In this document: piece by piece, positions 1-5,476 of the stretch
Numbering within the stretch: position 1 is the stretch's first letter
How the letters are laid out: the number at the start of each line of letters is the position of its first letter
Origin: Chloroflexota bacterium
GTDB lineage: Bacteria; Chloroflexota; Limnocylindria; Limnocylindrales; CSP1-4
Direction of reading: 5' to 3'
DNA: 10,008 bases
NCBI GenBank assembly: GCA_021785115.1
Contig: JAJYGO010000469.1
Span: 1-10,008, forward strand
Translations under genes and position numbers: made by a program
The notes under the pieces: model-generated
Database searches by the model: none
Seen by the model: the letters and a program-made list of their open reading frames with translations, nothing else
What the model was told of the DNA's origin: nothing

Positions 1-389
1 AGGTCGGCCTCGATCGTGCTGCCGAACTCCACGCGGTGTGGCCGCCGGAAGTCGGCGTACTCGTGCTCGAGGCGGAAGGTCGTGACCTCGAAGACCTCGG
101 CCTCGCGGCGGACCGCCACGGTGCCGAAGCGGTTCTCGTACACGGCGCCCGGGAACAGGGCGACCAGCCGGCCCGGGCGGGCGTCCGTGGCCAGGTCCCA
201 GTCGGCGGGCAGGCGGCCGAGCAGCGCGTCCCGCAGCGACCCCCCGACCACGTACGCCGCGTGGCCGGCCGCGACGAGGCCGTCGATCAGGGCGTGGACG
301 GCCGGCGGGACGGCGCGATCGAGGTCGGGCTGCCGCGTACCGTCGGCCCCGGGCGCCACCACGCCCGCCTCGAACCCGTTCGCGGCCAC
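1..389 (-). CDS. CCA-adding enzyme / poly(A) polymerase family tRNA nucleotidyltransferase (N-terminal part, cut by window edge)
   Basis: Class II nucleotidyltransferase of the kind that adds or repairs the 3' CCA of tRNA, or adds poly(A) tails, in the cytoplasm. Reading leftwards, 129 codons are present and the C-terminal part lies outside the window. The catalytic fold is recognisable: GGSLRDALLGR at residues 49-59 is the nucleotide-binding loop, D63-W-D65 is the metal-binding DxD pair, and E101 in the EVTTFR stretch fits the third carboxylate. The expected RRDFT motif would follow just past the edge. I chose the GTG at 389, nine bases after the HNH stop, because the preceding ORF end supplies a weak AGGG; GTG codons at 362 and 359 are alternatives. 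The short gap suggests co-transcription with the HNH gene. Sequence alone cannot separate CCA-adding from poly(A)-adding activity or from an A-adding-only variant, because the specificity region is not visible. Confidence 0.88.
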   Translation of the reverse strand, partial: MAANGFEAGVVAPGADGTRQPDLDRAVPPAVHALIDGLVAAGHAAYVVGGSLRDALLGRLPADWDLATDARPGRLVALFPGAVYENRFGTVAVRREAEVFEVTTFRLEHEYADFRRPHRVEFGSTIEAD

Positions 390-398
390 GGCCGCGCC

Positions 399-914
399 CT
401 AGTGCTTGCCGAGGAACAGGTAGTCGCGCCAGGCCTCGTTGCGCGTGTCCTCGAGGTAGGGCGAGAACAGCGAGTAGAGGTCGCTCCGGGGCTCGAACGG
501 CTGGCGGAGCAGGCGGAGCCGCGCCTCCTCGGGGGTGTGCCCGCCCTTGCGGTGGTTGCACGGCCGGCAGGCGGCCACCAGGTTCTCCCACGTGTGCTGG
601 CCCCCGCGGTGGCGGGGCAGGACGTGGTCCAGGGTGAGGTCGCTGCCGGTCTTGCCGCAGTACTGGCAGGTGTTGCGGTCGCGGATGAAGATCTCCCGCC
701 GGGTCAGCTTCACGCGCGGCCGGGGCCGGCGGATCTGGTGCTGGAGGCGGATCACGCTGGGCGCCCGGTAGACGGCACGCACGGAGCGGATCTCCTGGTG
801 GTCGTACTCGATCACCTCGGCCTTCGAGCCGAACACGAGCCGGAACGCCCGCGGCAGGTTGCAGACGTTCAGGGGCTCGTAGTTCTGGTTCAGCACGAGA
901 ACGACCCCGTTCAT
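399..914 (-). CDS. HNH endonuclease-family protein
   Basis: A 171-residue HNH-fold protein, a predicted metal-dependent nuclease whose cellular target is unknown. The N-terminus (NGVVLVLNQNYEPLNV) is the conserved opening of a widespread bacterial family of free-standing HNH proteins. Residues 83-86 form a CxxC zinc knuckle (CQYC), followed by LDHVLPRHRGG (about 95-105), an Asn at about 111 in WENLVAAC, and a second CxxC at 116-119 leading to NHRKGG. Together these give the HNH core with a structural zinc, and all key residues look intact. An in-frame ATG at 926 would add four residues. I prefer 914 because it gives the family's usual N-terminus and because the hexamer TATGGT lies exactly 7 bases upstream; neither ATG has a convincing Shine-Dalgarno. 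The gene is followed after nine bases by the nucleotidyltransferase. There are no restriction, phage or toxin neighbours, so a housekeeping nucleic-acid role is more likely than a defence role. Confidence 0.9.
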   Translation of the reverse strand: MNGVVLVLNQNYEPLNVCNLPRAFRLVFGSKAEVIEYDHQEIRSVRAVYRAPSVIRLQHQIRRPRPRVKLTRREIFIRDRNTCQYCGKTGSDLTLDHVLPRHRGGQHTWENLVAACRPCNHRKGGHTPEEARLRLLRQPFEPRSDLYSLFSPYLEDTRNEAWRDYLFLGKH

Positions 915-921
915 CGGCCGA

Positions 922-927
922 ACCATA
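922..927 (-). promoter_or_regulatory. Candidate -10 element (TATGGT) for the HNH gene
   Basis: On the minus strand TATGGT is followed by seven bases and then the ATG at 914. With usual -10 to start-site spacing, transcription would begin at or next to the A of that ATG, giving a leaderless message. No clear -35 is seen. The same arrangement recurs before three other genes here, which strengthens the call. Confidence 0.55.
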
Positions 928-1038
928 GCAGCGCCGGGCGGTTCCCGTCTGAGCGCGCGGCGTCAGCGTCGCGTTGCGGGGAGGCCAGGGGGCGGCCCCG
1001 GGCCCGGTACCCGCTCGTCGTCCTCCCGGTGCCGACCC

Positions 1039-1236
1039 CTAGATCCGGGGCGGCGTCATCTCCCGCTCGATGCGGGCGATCTCGACCTCGATCCGGCCCA
1101 CCTCCGCCGAGGCCTGCTCCCACTCGTGGCTGCCCGGCTCCGCGTTGATCCGGCGCTGGCGCGCCTCGCGGTGCAGGACGAGGAGCTCCTCGCGGGTGGA
1201 GGGCAGCGGCTCCGCCGCCGGCTTGTCGGTCGTCAT
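1039..1236 (-). CDS. Small helical protein of unknown function (65 aa)
   Basis: I do not recognise this gene. It encodes 65 residues, highly charged (many Glu and Arg), with no signal peptide, membrane segment or Cys. After a Pro-rich start (about residues 6-13), residues 14-34 and 38-60 look like two amphipathic helices separated by a turn at EPGS, consistent with a short helical hairpin or coiled coil. The start is well supported: GGAGGA sits three bases before the ATG, the best Shine-Dalgarno in the left half, and a TACCCT hexamer lies further upstream. The gene lies between the methyltransferase-MOSC gene (117-bp gap) and the HNH gene (124-bp gap) in the same direction, and probably has its own promoter. 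It could be a small adaptor or DNA/RNA-associated protein, but nothing in the sequence decides this. Confidence 0.72.
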   Translation of the reverse strand: MTTDKPAAEPLPSTREELLVLHREARQRRINAEPGSHEWEQASAEVGRIEVEIARIEREMTPPRI

Positions 1237-1239
1237 GGG

Positions 1240-1245
1240 TCCTCC
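1240..1245 (-). promoter_or_regulatory. Ribosome binding site of the 65-aa protein
   Basis: GGAGGA on the minus strand, three bases (five from the GGAGG core's end region) before the ATG at 1236. It fixes the start of an otherwise unrecognised small gene and contrasts with neighbouring genes that appear to lack a Shine-Dalgarno. Confidence 0.7.
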
Positions 1246-1259
1246 GTGTCGATCGACCT

Positions 1260-1265
1260 AGGGTA
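1260..1265 (-). promoter_or_regulatory. Possible -10 element (TACCCT) for the 65-aa protein
   Basis: TACCCT on the minus strand fits the TAnnnT pattern used elsewhere in the window. Initiation about seven bases downstream would give a leader of roughly 16 bases that includes the GGAGGA ribosome site. No -35 is evident, so this is a weaker call than the leaderless set. Confidence 0.35.
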
Positions 1266-1324
1266 GCGCGCGGCGCGGCTGGGCGACCGCCCCGCGGCGT
1301 GCCCGGTCCCGGAGTCCGCTCGGA

Positions 1325-1348
1325 GGGAGGGCATCTGAACGCCCCCCC
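1325..1348 (-). terminator. Hairpin after the methyltransferase-MOSC gene, possible terminator
   Basis: On the minus strand, starting five bases after the stop codon at 1354, GGGGGGGCGT and ATGCCCTCCC form a 10-bp stem (two G-U wobbles) around a TCAG tetraloop. The position and stability suit a transcript end. There is no T tract, as is common for hairpins in GC-rich genomes, so it may act in 3'-end stability rather than intrinsic termination. Confidence 0.45.
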
Positions 1349-1353
1349 GTGAT

Positions 1354-2625
1354 TCACCCGGCGATGCCGCGGACCAGCCTCACCGGCATGCCCGGGCGGA
1401 CGTCGCCCTCCCGGAGCACCCGCGCGTACCAGCGGGCGTCGTTCGGGTGCACTTTGCCGCTGATCCGGGCGATCCGGTGCTCGATGAACCAGTGCGCCAG
1501 CGTCTGGCAGGGCGTCGTGAACTTGGTCAGCTCCAGCTCGAGCGCCGCGTCCCCCTCGCCGACGATCAGCCGGTCCCCGGGCGCCAGCCCCTCCCAGTCC
1601 ACGCCCAGCAGCGTCAGGTTCTCGCCGTAGGCGCCGGGGAAGGCCTGGTGCCCGTCGGCGCGCACCCGCTCCACGGCCTCCTGCGAGTAGAGGCAGACGG
1701 CCTGGTCCGGTCCGCCGTGGACGGGCTCGGGCTCGGTGTGGGCGTCGATGTCGAGGCCGAGCCGGCCGACCCGGGCCGATTCGACGGGCGGTTTCGGCAC
1801 CCCGCCGCTGTTGGCGTTGACCGAGGCGACGATGCCGACGTCGCCCGGCTCGATGGTCGTCCGCTCGGCCCACAGCACCTCGGTGTCGTACGGCAGGTCG
1901 ATCTCGGGGACACCGGCCGTGAGCGGGTCGGCGGCCAGCACCGCGCGGACCTCGTCGAGCACGCCCTGTCGGACTTCCGGCGACGCCGCAGCGACGTAGC
2001 TCACCGAGGCGATGCGCTCGACGACGCCGTCGGCCGTCAGCCGCTGGACTTGCCGGAACGCCATCGACCGCCACGAACCGAACAGCCCGCACAGAGCCAG
2101 CGATTCGCGCCACGCGTCGTCCCAGACCTGCGGCTCGCCGGAGGCGGCCCGCCGGGCTGCGTCGCCGATGCCGCGGACCCACGGCACCGACTCGTCGCGG
2201 CGGTTGAAGACCAGCGCCGCGCGCCCGCCGGGCCGCAGCACGCGGTGCATCTCGGACAGCGCGCGGATCGCGTCGAACCAGTGGAACGCCTGCGCCACCA
2301 CGACCGCGTCCACGGACGCGTTGGGGAGCCCGATCGCCTCGGCCGTGCCCGCCGCGACCTGCACGCCGGGCACGGCGTCCGCCAGCTTCGCGCGCATCGC
2401 CTCGACCGGCTCGACGGCCAGGATCTCGGCGCCCGACGGCGCCAGCAGGCGGGTGAGCTTGCCCGTGCCCGCGCCCAGCTCGAGCAGCGTCCGGCCGGGC
2501 CCCAGCCCCAGCGTCTCGATGATCGCCGAGACGGCGTCAGGCGGGTAGGTCGGCCTCGAGCGCTCGTATGCGTCGGCCCCCGCGGTGAAGCCGCGCGACG
2601 CGGTGCTGTGGATCGGGTCGCTCAT
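1354..2625 (-). CDS. Fusion protein: SAM-dependent methyltransferase + MOSC domain
   Basis: A 423-residue two-domain protein. Residues 1-255 are a class I SAM-dependent methyltransferase of the Methyltransf_11 type: GFTAGADAYERSRPTYP at the N-terminus, SAM motif I LELGAGTGKLT at 48-58, the acidic E72 after strand 2, FHWFD at 114-118 and LRPGGRAALVF at 130-140. A complete stand-alone member would end near LWAERT (251-256). Residues 262-417 are a complete MOSC domain: GIVASVNANSGGVPK, HGGPDQAVCLYS at 303-314, FPGAYGENLT at 329-338 and the conserved sulfur-handling cysteine C373 in TTPCQTL. MOSC domains bind molybdenum cofactor or carry sulfur in molybdoenzyme maturation or in N-hydroxylated base detoxification (YiiM-like). 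No start codon plus ribosome site is visible at the junction and the frame is continuous, so I read one polypeptide. The methyl acceptor is unknown. ATG 2625 follows a TACAGT hexamer by seven bases. Confidence 0.9.
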   Translation of the reverse strand: MSDPIHSTASRGFTAGADAYERSRPTYPPDAVSAIIETLGLGPGRTLLELGAGTGKLTRLLAPSGAEILAVEPVEAMRAKLADAVPGVQVAAGTAEAIGLPNASVDAVVVAQAFHWFDAIRALSEMHRVLRPGGRAALVFNRRDESVPWVRGIGDAARRAASGEPQVWDDAWRESLALCGLFGSWRSMAFRQVQRLTADGVVERIASVSYVAAASPEVRQGVLDEVRAVLAADPLTAGVPEIDLPYDTEVLWAERTTIEPGDVGIVASVNANSGGVPKPPVESARVGRLGLDIDAHTEPEPVHGGPDQAVCLYSQEAVERVRADGHQAFPGAYGENLTLLGVDWEGLAPGDRLIVGEGDAALELELTKFTTPCQTLAHWFIEHRIARISGKVHPNDARWYARVLREGDVRPGMPVRLVRGIAG

Positions 2626-2632
2626 GGGCGTG

Positions 2633-2638
2633 ACTGTA
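2633..2638 (-). promoter_or_regulatory. Candidate -10 element (TACAGT) for the methyltransferase-MOSC gene
   Basis: TACAGT on the minus strand is followed by seven bases and the ATG at 2625. There is no Shine-Dalgarno before this ATG, so a leaderless transcript is the simplest reading. It is one half of a divergent promoter region shared with the TrpF-like gene. Confidence 0.55.
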
Positions 2639-2662
2639 GCCGAGGGCGGGCGGGACGGCCCG

Positions 2663-2714
2663 CGCGCCGGATACAGCCCGCGCGGCGGACGCAGCCCCGC
2701 GGCGGACGCAGCCC
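2663..2714. repeat. Tandem 17-bp repeat in the divergent promoter region
   Basis: Two perfect head-to-tail copies of CGCGGCGGACGCAGCCC occupy 2681-2697 and 2698-2714, with the next three bases also matching. A degenerate third copy, 14 of 17 matching, lies at 2663-2679. They fill the centre of the 122-bp region between two divergent start codons, where operator sites would be expected; simple replication slippage in GC-rich DNA is the alternative. Confidence 0.7.
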
Positions 2715-2734
2715 CGCCCCCGGGTCGCCGGCCG

Positions 2735-2740
2735 TACGCT
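2735..2740 (+). promoter_or_regulatory. Candidate -10 element (TACGCT) for the TrpF-like/kinase operon
   Basis: TACGCT is followed by seven bases and the GTG at 2748, the same geometry as the other leaderless candidates. No Shine-Dalgarno precedes the GTG, and no good -35 is visible in the GC-rich sequence upstream. Confidence 0.5.
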
Positions 2741-2747
2741 TGGCGGC

Positions 2748-3449
2748 GTGATCACCCAGCTCTACACCATGCAGACCGTGATCGAGGCGCTCGCCTGCGC
2801 CGACGCCGGCGCCGACCACGTCGGCACCACGCCGCCGCACGGCGGCCTGCCCGGCGAGGTGCCCGTGCGGCTGGCGGCGGAGATCGCCCGGGCCGTGGCC
2901 GGCCGCGCCAAGGCCGTGGTGCTCACCGTGTGGACGGACCCGGTGGCCATCGCCGAGCTCGTGGACGCCACCCGGCCCGCGATCCTCCACCTCTGCCCCC
3001 CGGCGCACCTGACCTCGCCCGCCCAGGTGGAGCGGATCAGGCTGCGGCTGCCCGGCGTTCCGGTCATGCAGGCGATCTCGGTGACCGGCCCCGAGAGCGT
3101 GGCCGAGGCGCGCGCGTACGCCGAGGTGGCCGACTACCTCATCCTCGACACGCAGGCCCCGGGGATCGGCGGCGTGGGGGCAAGCGGCGCCACGCACGAC
3201 TGGGGGGTGAGCCGCGAGATCGTGCGCTCGGTCCGCGTGCCGGTGATCCTGGCCGGCGGCCTCTCGCCCGAGAACGTGGCCGAGGCCGTTCGCGCGGTCA
3301 GGCCGTGGGGCGTGGACTCGCTGACCTGGACCAACCGGGCCCTCCCCGGCGGCGGCTTCCGCAAGGACCTCGACCGCGTCCGCGCCTTCATCGCGGCCGC
3401 CCGCGGCGCCCTGGGCGACGACCCCGACCTCCGCGCCGACCCCGACTGA
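2748..3449 (+). CDS. TrpF-like (phosphoribosylanthranilate isomerase-related) TIM-barrel protein lacking the catalytic Cys
   Basis: A 233-residue (beta/alpha)8-barrel protein related to phosphoribosylanthranilate isomerase. The C-terminal half matches TrpF well: LILDT at 131-135 (Asp134 aligns with the catalytic aspartate), GGVGASGATHDW at 141-152, LAGGLSPENV at 169-177 for phosphate binding, and PGGGFRKD near the end. The first strand differs. TrpF enzymes carry KICG with the catalytic cysteine there, but this protein begins ITQLYTMQ and has no Cys at that position. The TrpF QLHG motif is replaced by LHLCPP, and SGVE after GVD is replaced by a different stretch. It probably binds a phosphosugar but should not be assumed to act in tryptophan synthesis; no other trp gene is present. 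It ends one base before a PfkB-family sugar kinase, so the pair likely acts on the same sugar or nucleoside. The GTG start follows a TACGCT hexamer by seven bases. Confidence 0.82.
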   Translation: MITQLYTMQTVIEALACADAGADHVGTTPPHGGLPGEVPVRLAAEIARAVAGRAKAVVLTVWTDPVAIAELVDATRPAILHLCPPAHLTSPAQVERIRLRLPGVPVMQAISVTGPESVAEARAYAEVADYLILDTQAPGIGGVGASGATHDWGVSREIVRSVRVPVILAGGLSPENVAEAVRAVRPWGVDSLTWTNRALPGGGFRKDLDRVRAFIAAARGALGDDPDLRADPD

Positions 3450-3450
3450 C

Positions 3451-4437
3451 ATGGACGGCACCACCCGCCGCGTCCTCGTCCTCGGCGACGCCAACGTGGA
3501 CCTCACGCTTCACGTGCCGGTGCGGCAGCCGGACGGGCGGCGCGTGGTGCGCGAGCCGGTGGTCTCGCCGGGCGGCACGGCGGCGAACACGGCGCGCGCC
3601 CTCGGTGTGCTCGGTGTCCCGGTCTCGTTCGCGGGCGCCGTCGGCGACGACGCGTTCGGGCGGCAGGTCGCGCGCGACCTGGCGGCCTGCGGCGTGGACA
3701 CGTCCGCGCTCGCGGTCACGCAGGCAGACGCCACGTGCCAGGTGATCGCCATGGTCGAGCCCGACGGCGAGCGGTCGCTGGTCGTGTGGCCGCCCGACGG
3801 CGGGGCGCTCCGCTGGCTGCGCCTCGAGGACGTTCCGGCCGACGCGGTAGAGCGGGCGGCCTGGCTCCACACGACCGGCATGTGCCTCCGCGACGGCCCC
3901 GTCCGCGACACCGTCCTGGCGGTCATGGCGCAGGCCCGGGCCGCCCGGGTGCCGGTCTCGATCGACCTCAACCTGCGCGTCGAGCTGTGGGGCCTCGATG
4001 CCGAGCGTCGGGCCGCCGTCGAGCGGGCGATCGCGCTGGCGGATGTCGTCCTGGGCAGCGGGCCGGAGGAGCTGGCTCCGCTGGCGGCGGCGATGGGGCA
4101 GCGTTCCGCCGGGACGGCCGTCCCGGAGGTCGAGGCGGCCGCGCACGTCCTGGCGGGCGGCGCGAGGACCGTGGTCGCGCGCATGGGCGGCGAGGGCGCG
4201 CTCGCGTGCACCCCTGACGGGGGGATCGTCCGGAGCCCCGCCTTCGCCGTGGAGGTGGCCAACGTCGTCGGCGCCGGGGATGCGTTCAACGCAGGGTTCA
4301 TCGCCGCTCGCGTCGAGGGCCTGGACCTCCCCGACGCGCTCCGGTGGGGGAACGCCGTCGCGGCGCGCAGGGTGGCGCGGGCGGCCGGGTCCCCGGGCCT
4401 GCCCGGCCGGACCGAGGTCGAGGCGCTGCTCGACTAG
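3451..4437 (+). CDS. PfkB/ribokinase-family carbohydrate kinase
   Basis: A 328-residue cytoplasmic ATP-dependent kinase for a sugar or nucleoside. The N-terminus VLVLGDANVDLTL (8-20) is the PfkB opening strand and substrate Asp, GGTAANTARAL (41-51) is signature 1, GAVGDDAFG (62-70) follows, and NVVGAGDAFNAGF (271-283) is signature 2 with the GAGD anion hole and catalytic base D277. The length is typical of the ribokinase/2-keto-3-deoxygluconate kinase branch. The substrate cannot be read from sequence. The ATG is one base after the upstream TrpF-like stop, so translational coupling is likely and the two proteins probably share a pathway. A short hairpin (CGTGG/CCACG, 4445-4458) follows the stop but lacks a T tract. 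I considered adenosine kinase, fructokinase and KDG kinase; none is favoured. Confidence 0.9.
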   Translation: MDGTTRRVLVLGDANVDLTLHVPVRQPDGRRVVREPVVSPGGTAANTARALGVLGVPVSFAGAVGDDAFGRQVARDLAACGVDTSALAVTQADATCQVIAMVEPDGERSLVVWPPDGGALRWLRLEDVPADAVERAAWLHTTGMCLRDGPVRDTVLAVMAQARAARVPVSIDLNLRVELWGLDAERRAAVERAIALADVVLGSGPEELAPLAAAMGQRSAGTAVPEVEAAAHVLAGGARTVVARMGGEGALACTPDGGIVRSPAFAVEVANVVGAGDAFNAGFIAARVEGLDLPDALRWGNAVAARRVARAAGSPGLPGRTEVEALLD

Positions 4438-4503
4438 CGAGCGCCGTGGCTGCCCACGAGCGGCGGGATGGGCGCACGGCCCGTGGGCCCTTCGGCTGCG
4501 GGG

Positions 4504-4509
4504 TAGCAT
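4504..4509 (+). promoter_or_regulatory. Candidate -10 element (TAGCAT) for the GbsR-like regulator
   Basis: TAGCAT is followed by seven bases and the GTG at 4517, so transcription would start at the initiation codon. It separates the regulator from the kinase operon upstream. It also supports this GTG over longer in-frame starts that would overlap the kinase gene. Confidence 0.55.
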
Positions 4510-4516
4510 TCGCTGC

Positions 4517-5263
4517 GTGACCGACGTCGTCGCCGCAGCTGTCGAGCCGAGCGATCCCCCCGAGGGTCCGATTGCCGAGGAGATCCGGCTGCGTCTGGCG
4601 GACGCCTGGGGCGACATGGGGGCGGCCTGGGGCGTGGCGCCGGCGATCGCCCGCGTCCACGCCTACCTGATGGCCCGCCAGGAGGCGCTCACCGAGCGGG
4701 AGGTCCGCGAGGCGCTGGGGCTCTCCCACCGCGCGGCCAGCCTCGCGCTCGCGGAGGCCGAGCAGTGGGGCCTCGTCGAGAAGATCGCGGAGCCTCGCCG
4801 TGTCGGCCGCCGCGGACCCGCCGGGACCGCCTACCAGGCCATCGGCGACCACTGGCGCTGGTTCGGGCGCGTCGTCGCCGAGCGCAAGGTGCGCGAGGGC
4901 GACCCGATCATCGAGGTCCTCGAGCGCACCCTGGCCGACACGACTGCCGCCCTGGCCGACTCCCCCGGCGACCCCGACCTCACGCGACTCCGGGAATGGC
5001 TGGCGACGTTCCTGATCTTCGTGCGGCTGTTCGACCGGGCCGTGGGGCTGGTCTCGCGCCTCGAGCCCACCGAGCTGGAGCGGGCCGTCCGGCTGCTCGG
5101 CGAGGTCCCCGACGACACGATCCTGCGGCTGGTCGCCCTGCTCGACGGCCTGCCCGACCGCGATGTGCTGGACCTGGTCGAGGCCCTGTCCCGCCTCTCG
5201 CCCGCCAGCGCCCGCCGGGCGACGACGCTGATGTCCGGGGTGGTGAGGACGCTGGTCCGCTAG
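4517..5263 (+). CDS. GbsR/MarR-like winged-helix transcriptional regulator
   Basis: A 248-residue predicted DNA-binding protein. Residues 30-125 match the GbsR branch of the MarR superfamily: WGDMGAAWGVAPAIARVHAYL is the opening helix, LTEREVREALGLSHRAASLAL (58-78) the helix-turn-helix, and EQWGLVEKIAEPRRVGRRG (82-100) the last helix and the wing. Residues 130-180 are helical, as in the usual dimerisation region. Residues 181-248 form an extra helical tail with repeated LLD/LPD segments, longer than typical GbsR proteins of about 170-180 residues. The reading frame is open far upstream, but only the part from GTG 4517 looks like this family and the -10 candidate sits just before it. The gene precedes pdxS by 213 bp in the same direction, so control of the pdx operon is possible. 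GbsR itself senses choline in osmoprotectant synthesis; the ligand here is unknown. Confidence 0.82.
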   Translation: MTDVVAAAVEPSDPPEGPIAEEIRLRLADAWGDMGAAWGVAPAIARVHAYLMARQEALTEREVREALGLSHRAASLALAEAEQWGLVEKIAEPRRVGRRGPAGTAYQAIGDHWRWFGRVVAERKVREGDPIIEVLERTLADTTAALADSPGDPDLTRLREWLATFLIFVRLFDRAVGLVSRLEPTELERAVRLLGEVPDDTILRLVALLDGLPDRDVLDLVEALSRLSPASARRATTLMSGVVRTLVR

Positions 5264-5367
5264 CAGGCGCGCCGGCGGCCCCGGCCTTCCGCGGCCCCGA
5301 CGTTCCGAGGCGCGGCGTTCCAAGTTGTCCCAACCAGCCTCGCGCGCGCGGGCGAATCGACCGCCCG

Positions 5368-5376
5368 TGCCATAAT
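5368..5376 (+). promoter_or_regulatory. Candidate extended -10 promoter for pdxS
   Basis: TGC followed directly by CATAAT gives an extended -10 (TGn plus a five-of-six match to TATAAT), which stands out in this GC-rich DNA. Initiation near 5383 would give a leader of about 94 bases before the pdxS ATG, unlike the leaderless genes nearby. No -35 is apparent, consistent with an extended -10. Confidence 0.55.
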
Positions 5377-5394
5377 CGAGGCGTAGCGCCGGAC

Positions 5395-5428
5395 CGAACC
5401 GGTTCGAACGGGCGACGACCCCGGGGTC
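5395..5428. promoter_or_regulatory. Two perfect 12-bp palindromes in the pdxS leader, possible operator
   Basis: CGAACCGGTTCG (5395-5406) and GACCCCGGGGTC (5417-5428) are both perfect palindromes. Their centres are 22 bp apart, about two helical turns, so dimers could bind the same face of the DNA. GTTCGAAC (5402-5409) overlaps the first. They lie just downstream of the predicted start site, a place where a bound repressor would block transcription. The two half-sites differ in sequence, which weakens the idea of one regulator. Confidence 0.4.
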
Positions 5429-5459
5429 AGTCGGACGGCCGGCAAGTGCGTCCTTCTCC

Positions 5460-5465
5460 GGAGAG
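5460..5465 (+). promoter_or_regulatory. Ribosome binding site of pdxS
   Basis: GGAGAG ends 11 bases before the ATG at 5477. The spacing is a little long but usable, and the site supports this ATG as the start. Confidence 0.45.
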
Positions 5466-5476
5466 CCCAATCCACC

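Noticed and set aside
36..1148. Long plus-strand open frame of 370 codons opposite the nucleotidyltransferase and HNH genes
   Set aside because: It is antisense to recognisable domains, has no motif, and is biased to Arg/Gly/Val as expected from the mirror of high-GC codons.
911..2182. Minus-strand 423-codon frame overlapping the methyltransferase-MOSC gene and the 65-aa gene
   Set aside because: Arg/Gly/Ala-rich with no domain, and it overlaps a well-supported gene on the same strand in another frame.
2748..3449. Calling this gene trpF outright
   Set aside because: The catalytic Cys strand and SGVE motif are missing and no other trp gene is nearby, so only a family-level name is justified.
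4445..4458. Small hairpin after the kinase gene as a terminator
   Set aside because: Only a 5-bp stem with no T tract; not enough to annotate separately.
3388..4617. Minus-strand 409-codon frame opposite the PfkB kinase
   Set aside because: Antisense shadow of a clear kinase; composition typical of GC-rich spurious frames.
5341..5350. Alternating CG run upstream of pdxS as a Z-DNA element
   Set aside because: Only ten bases long and expected by chance at this GC content.
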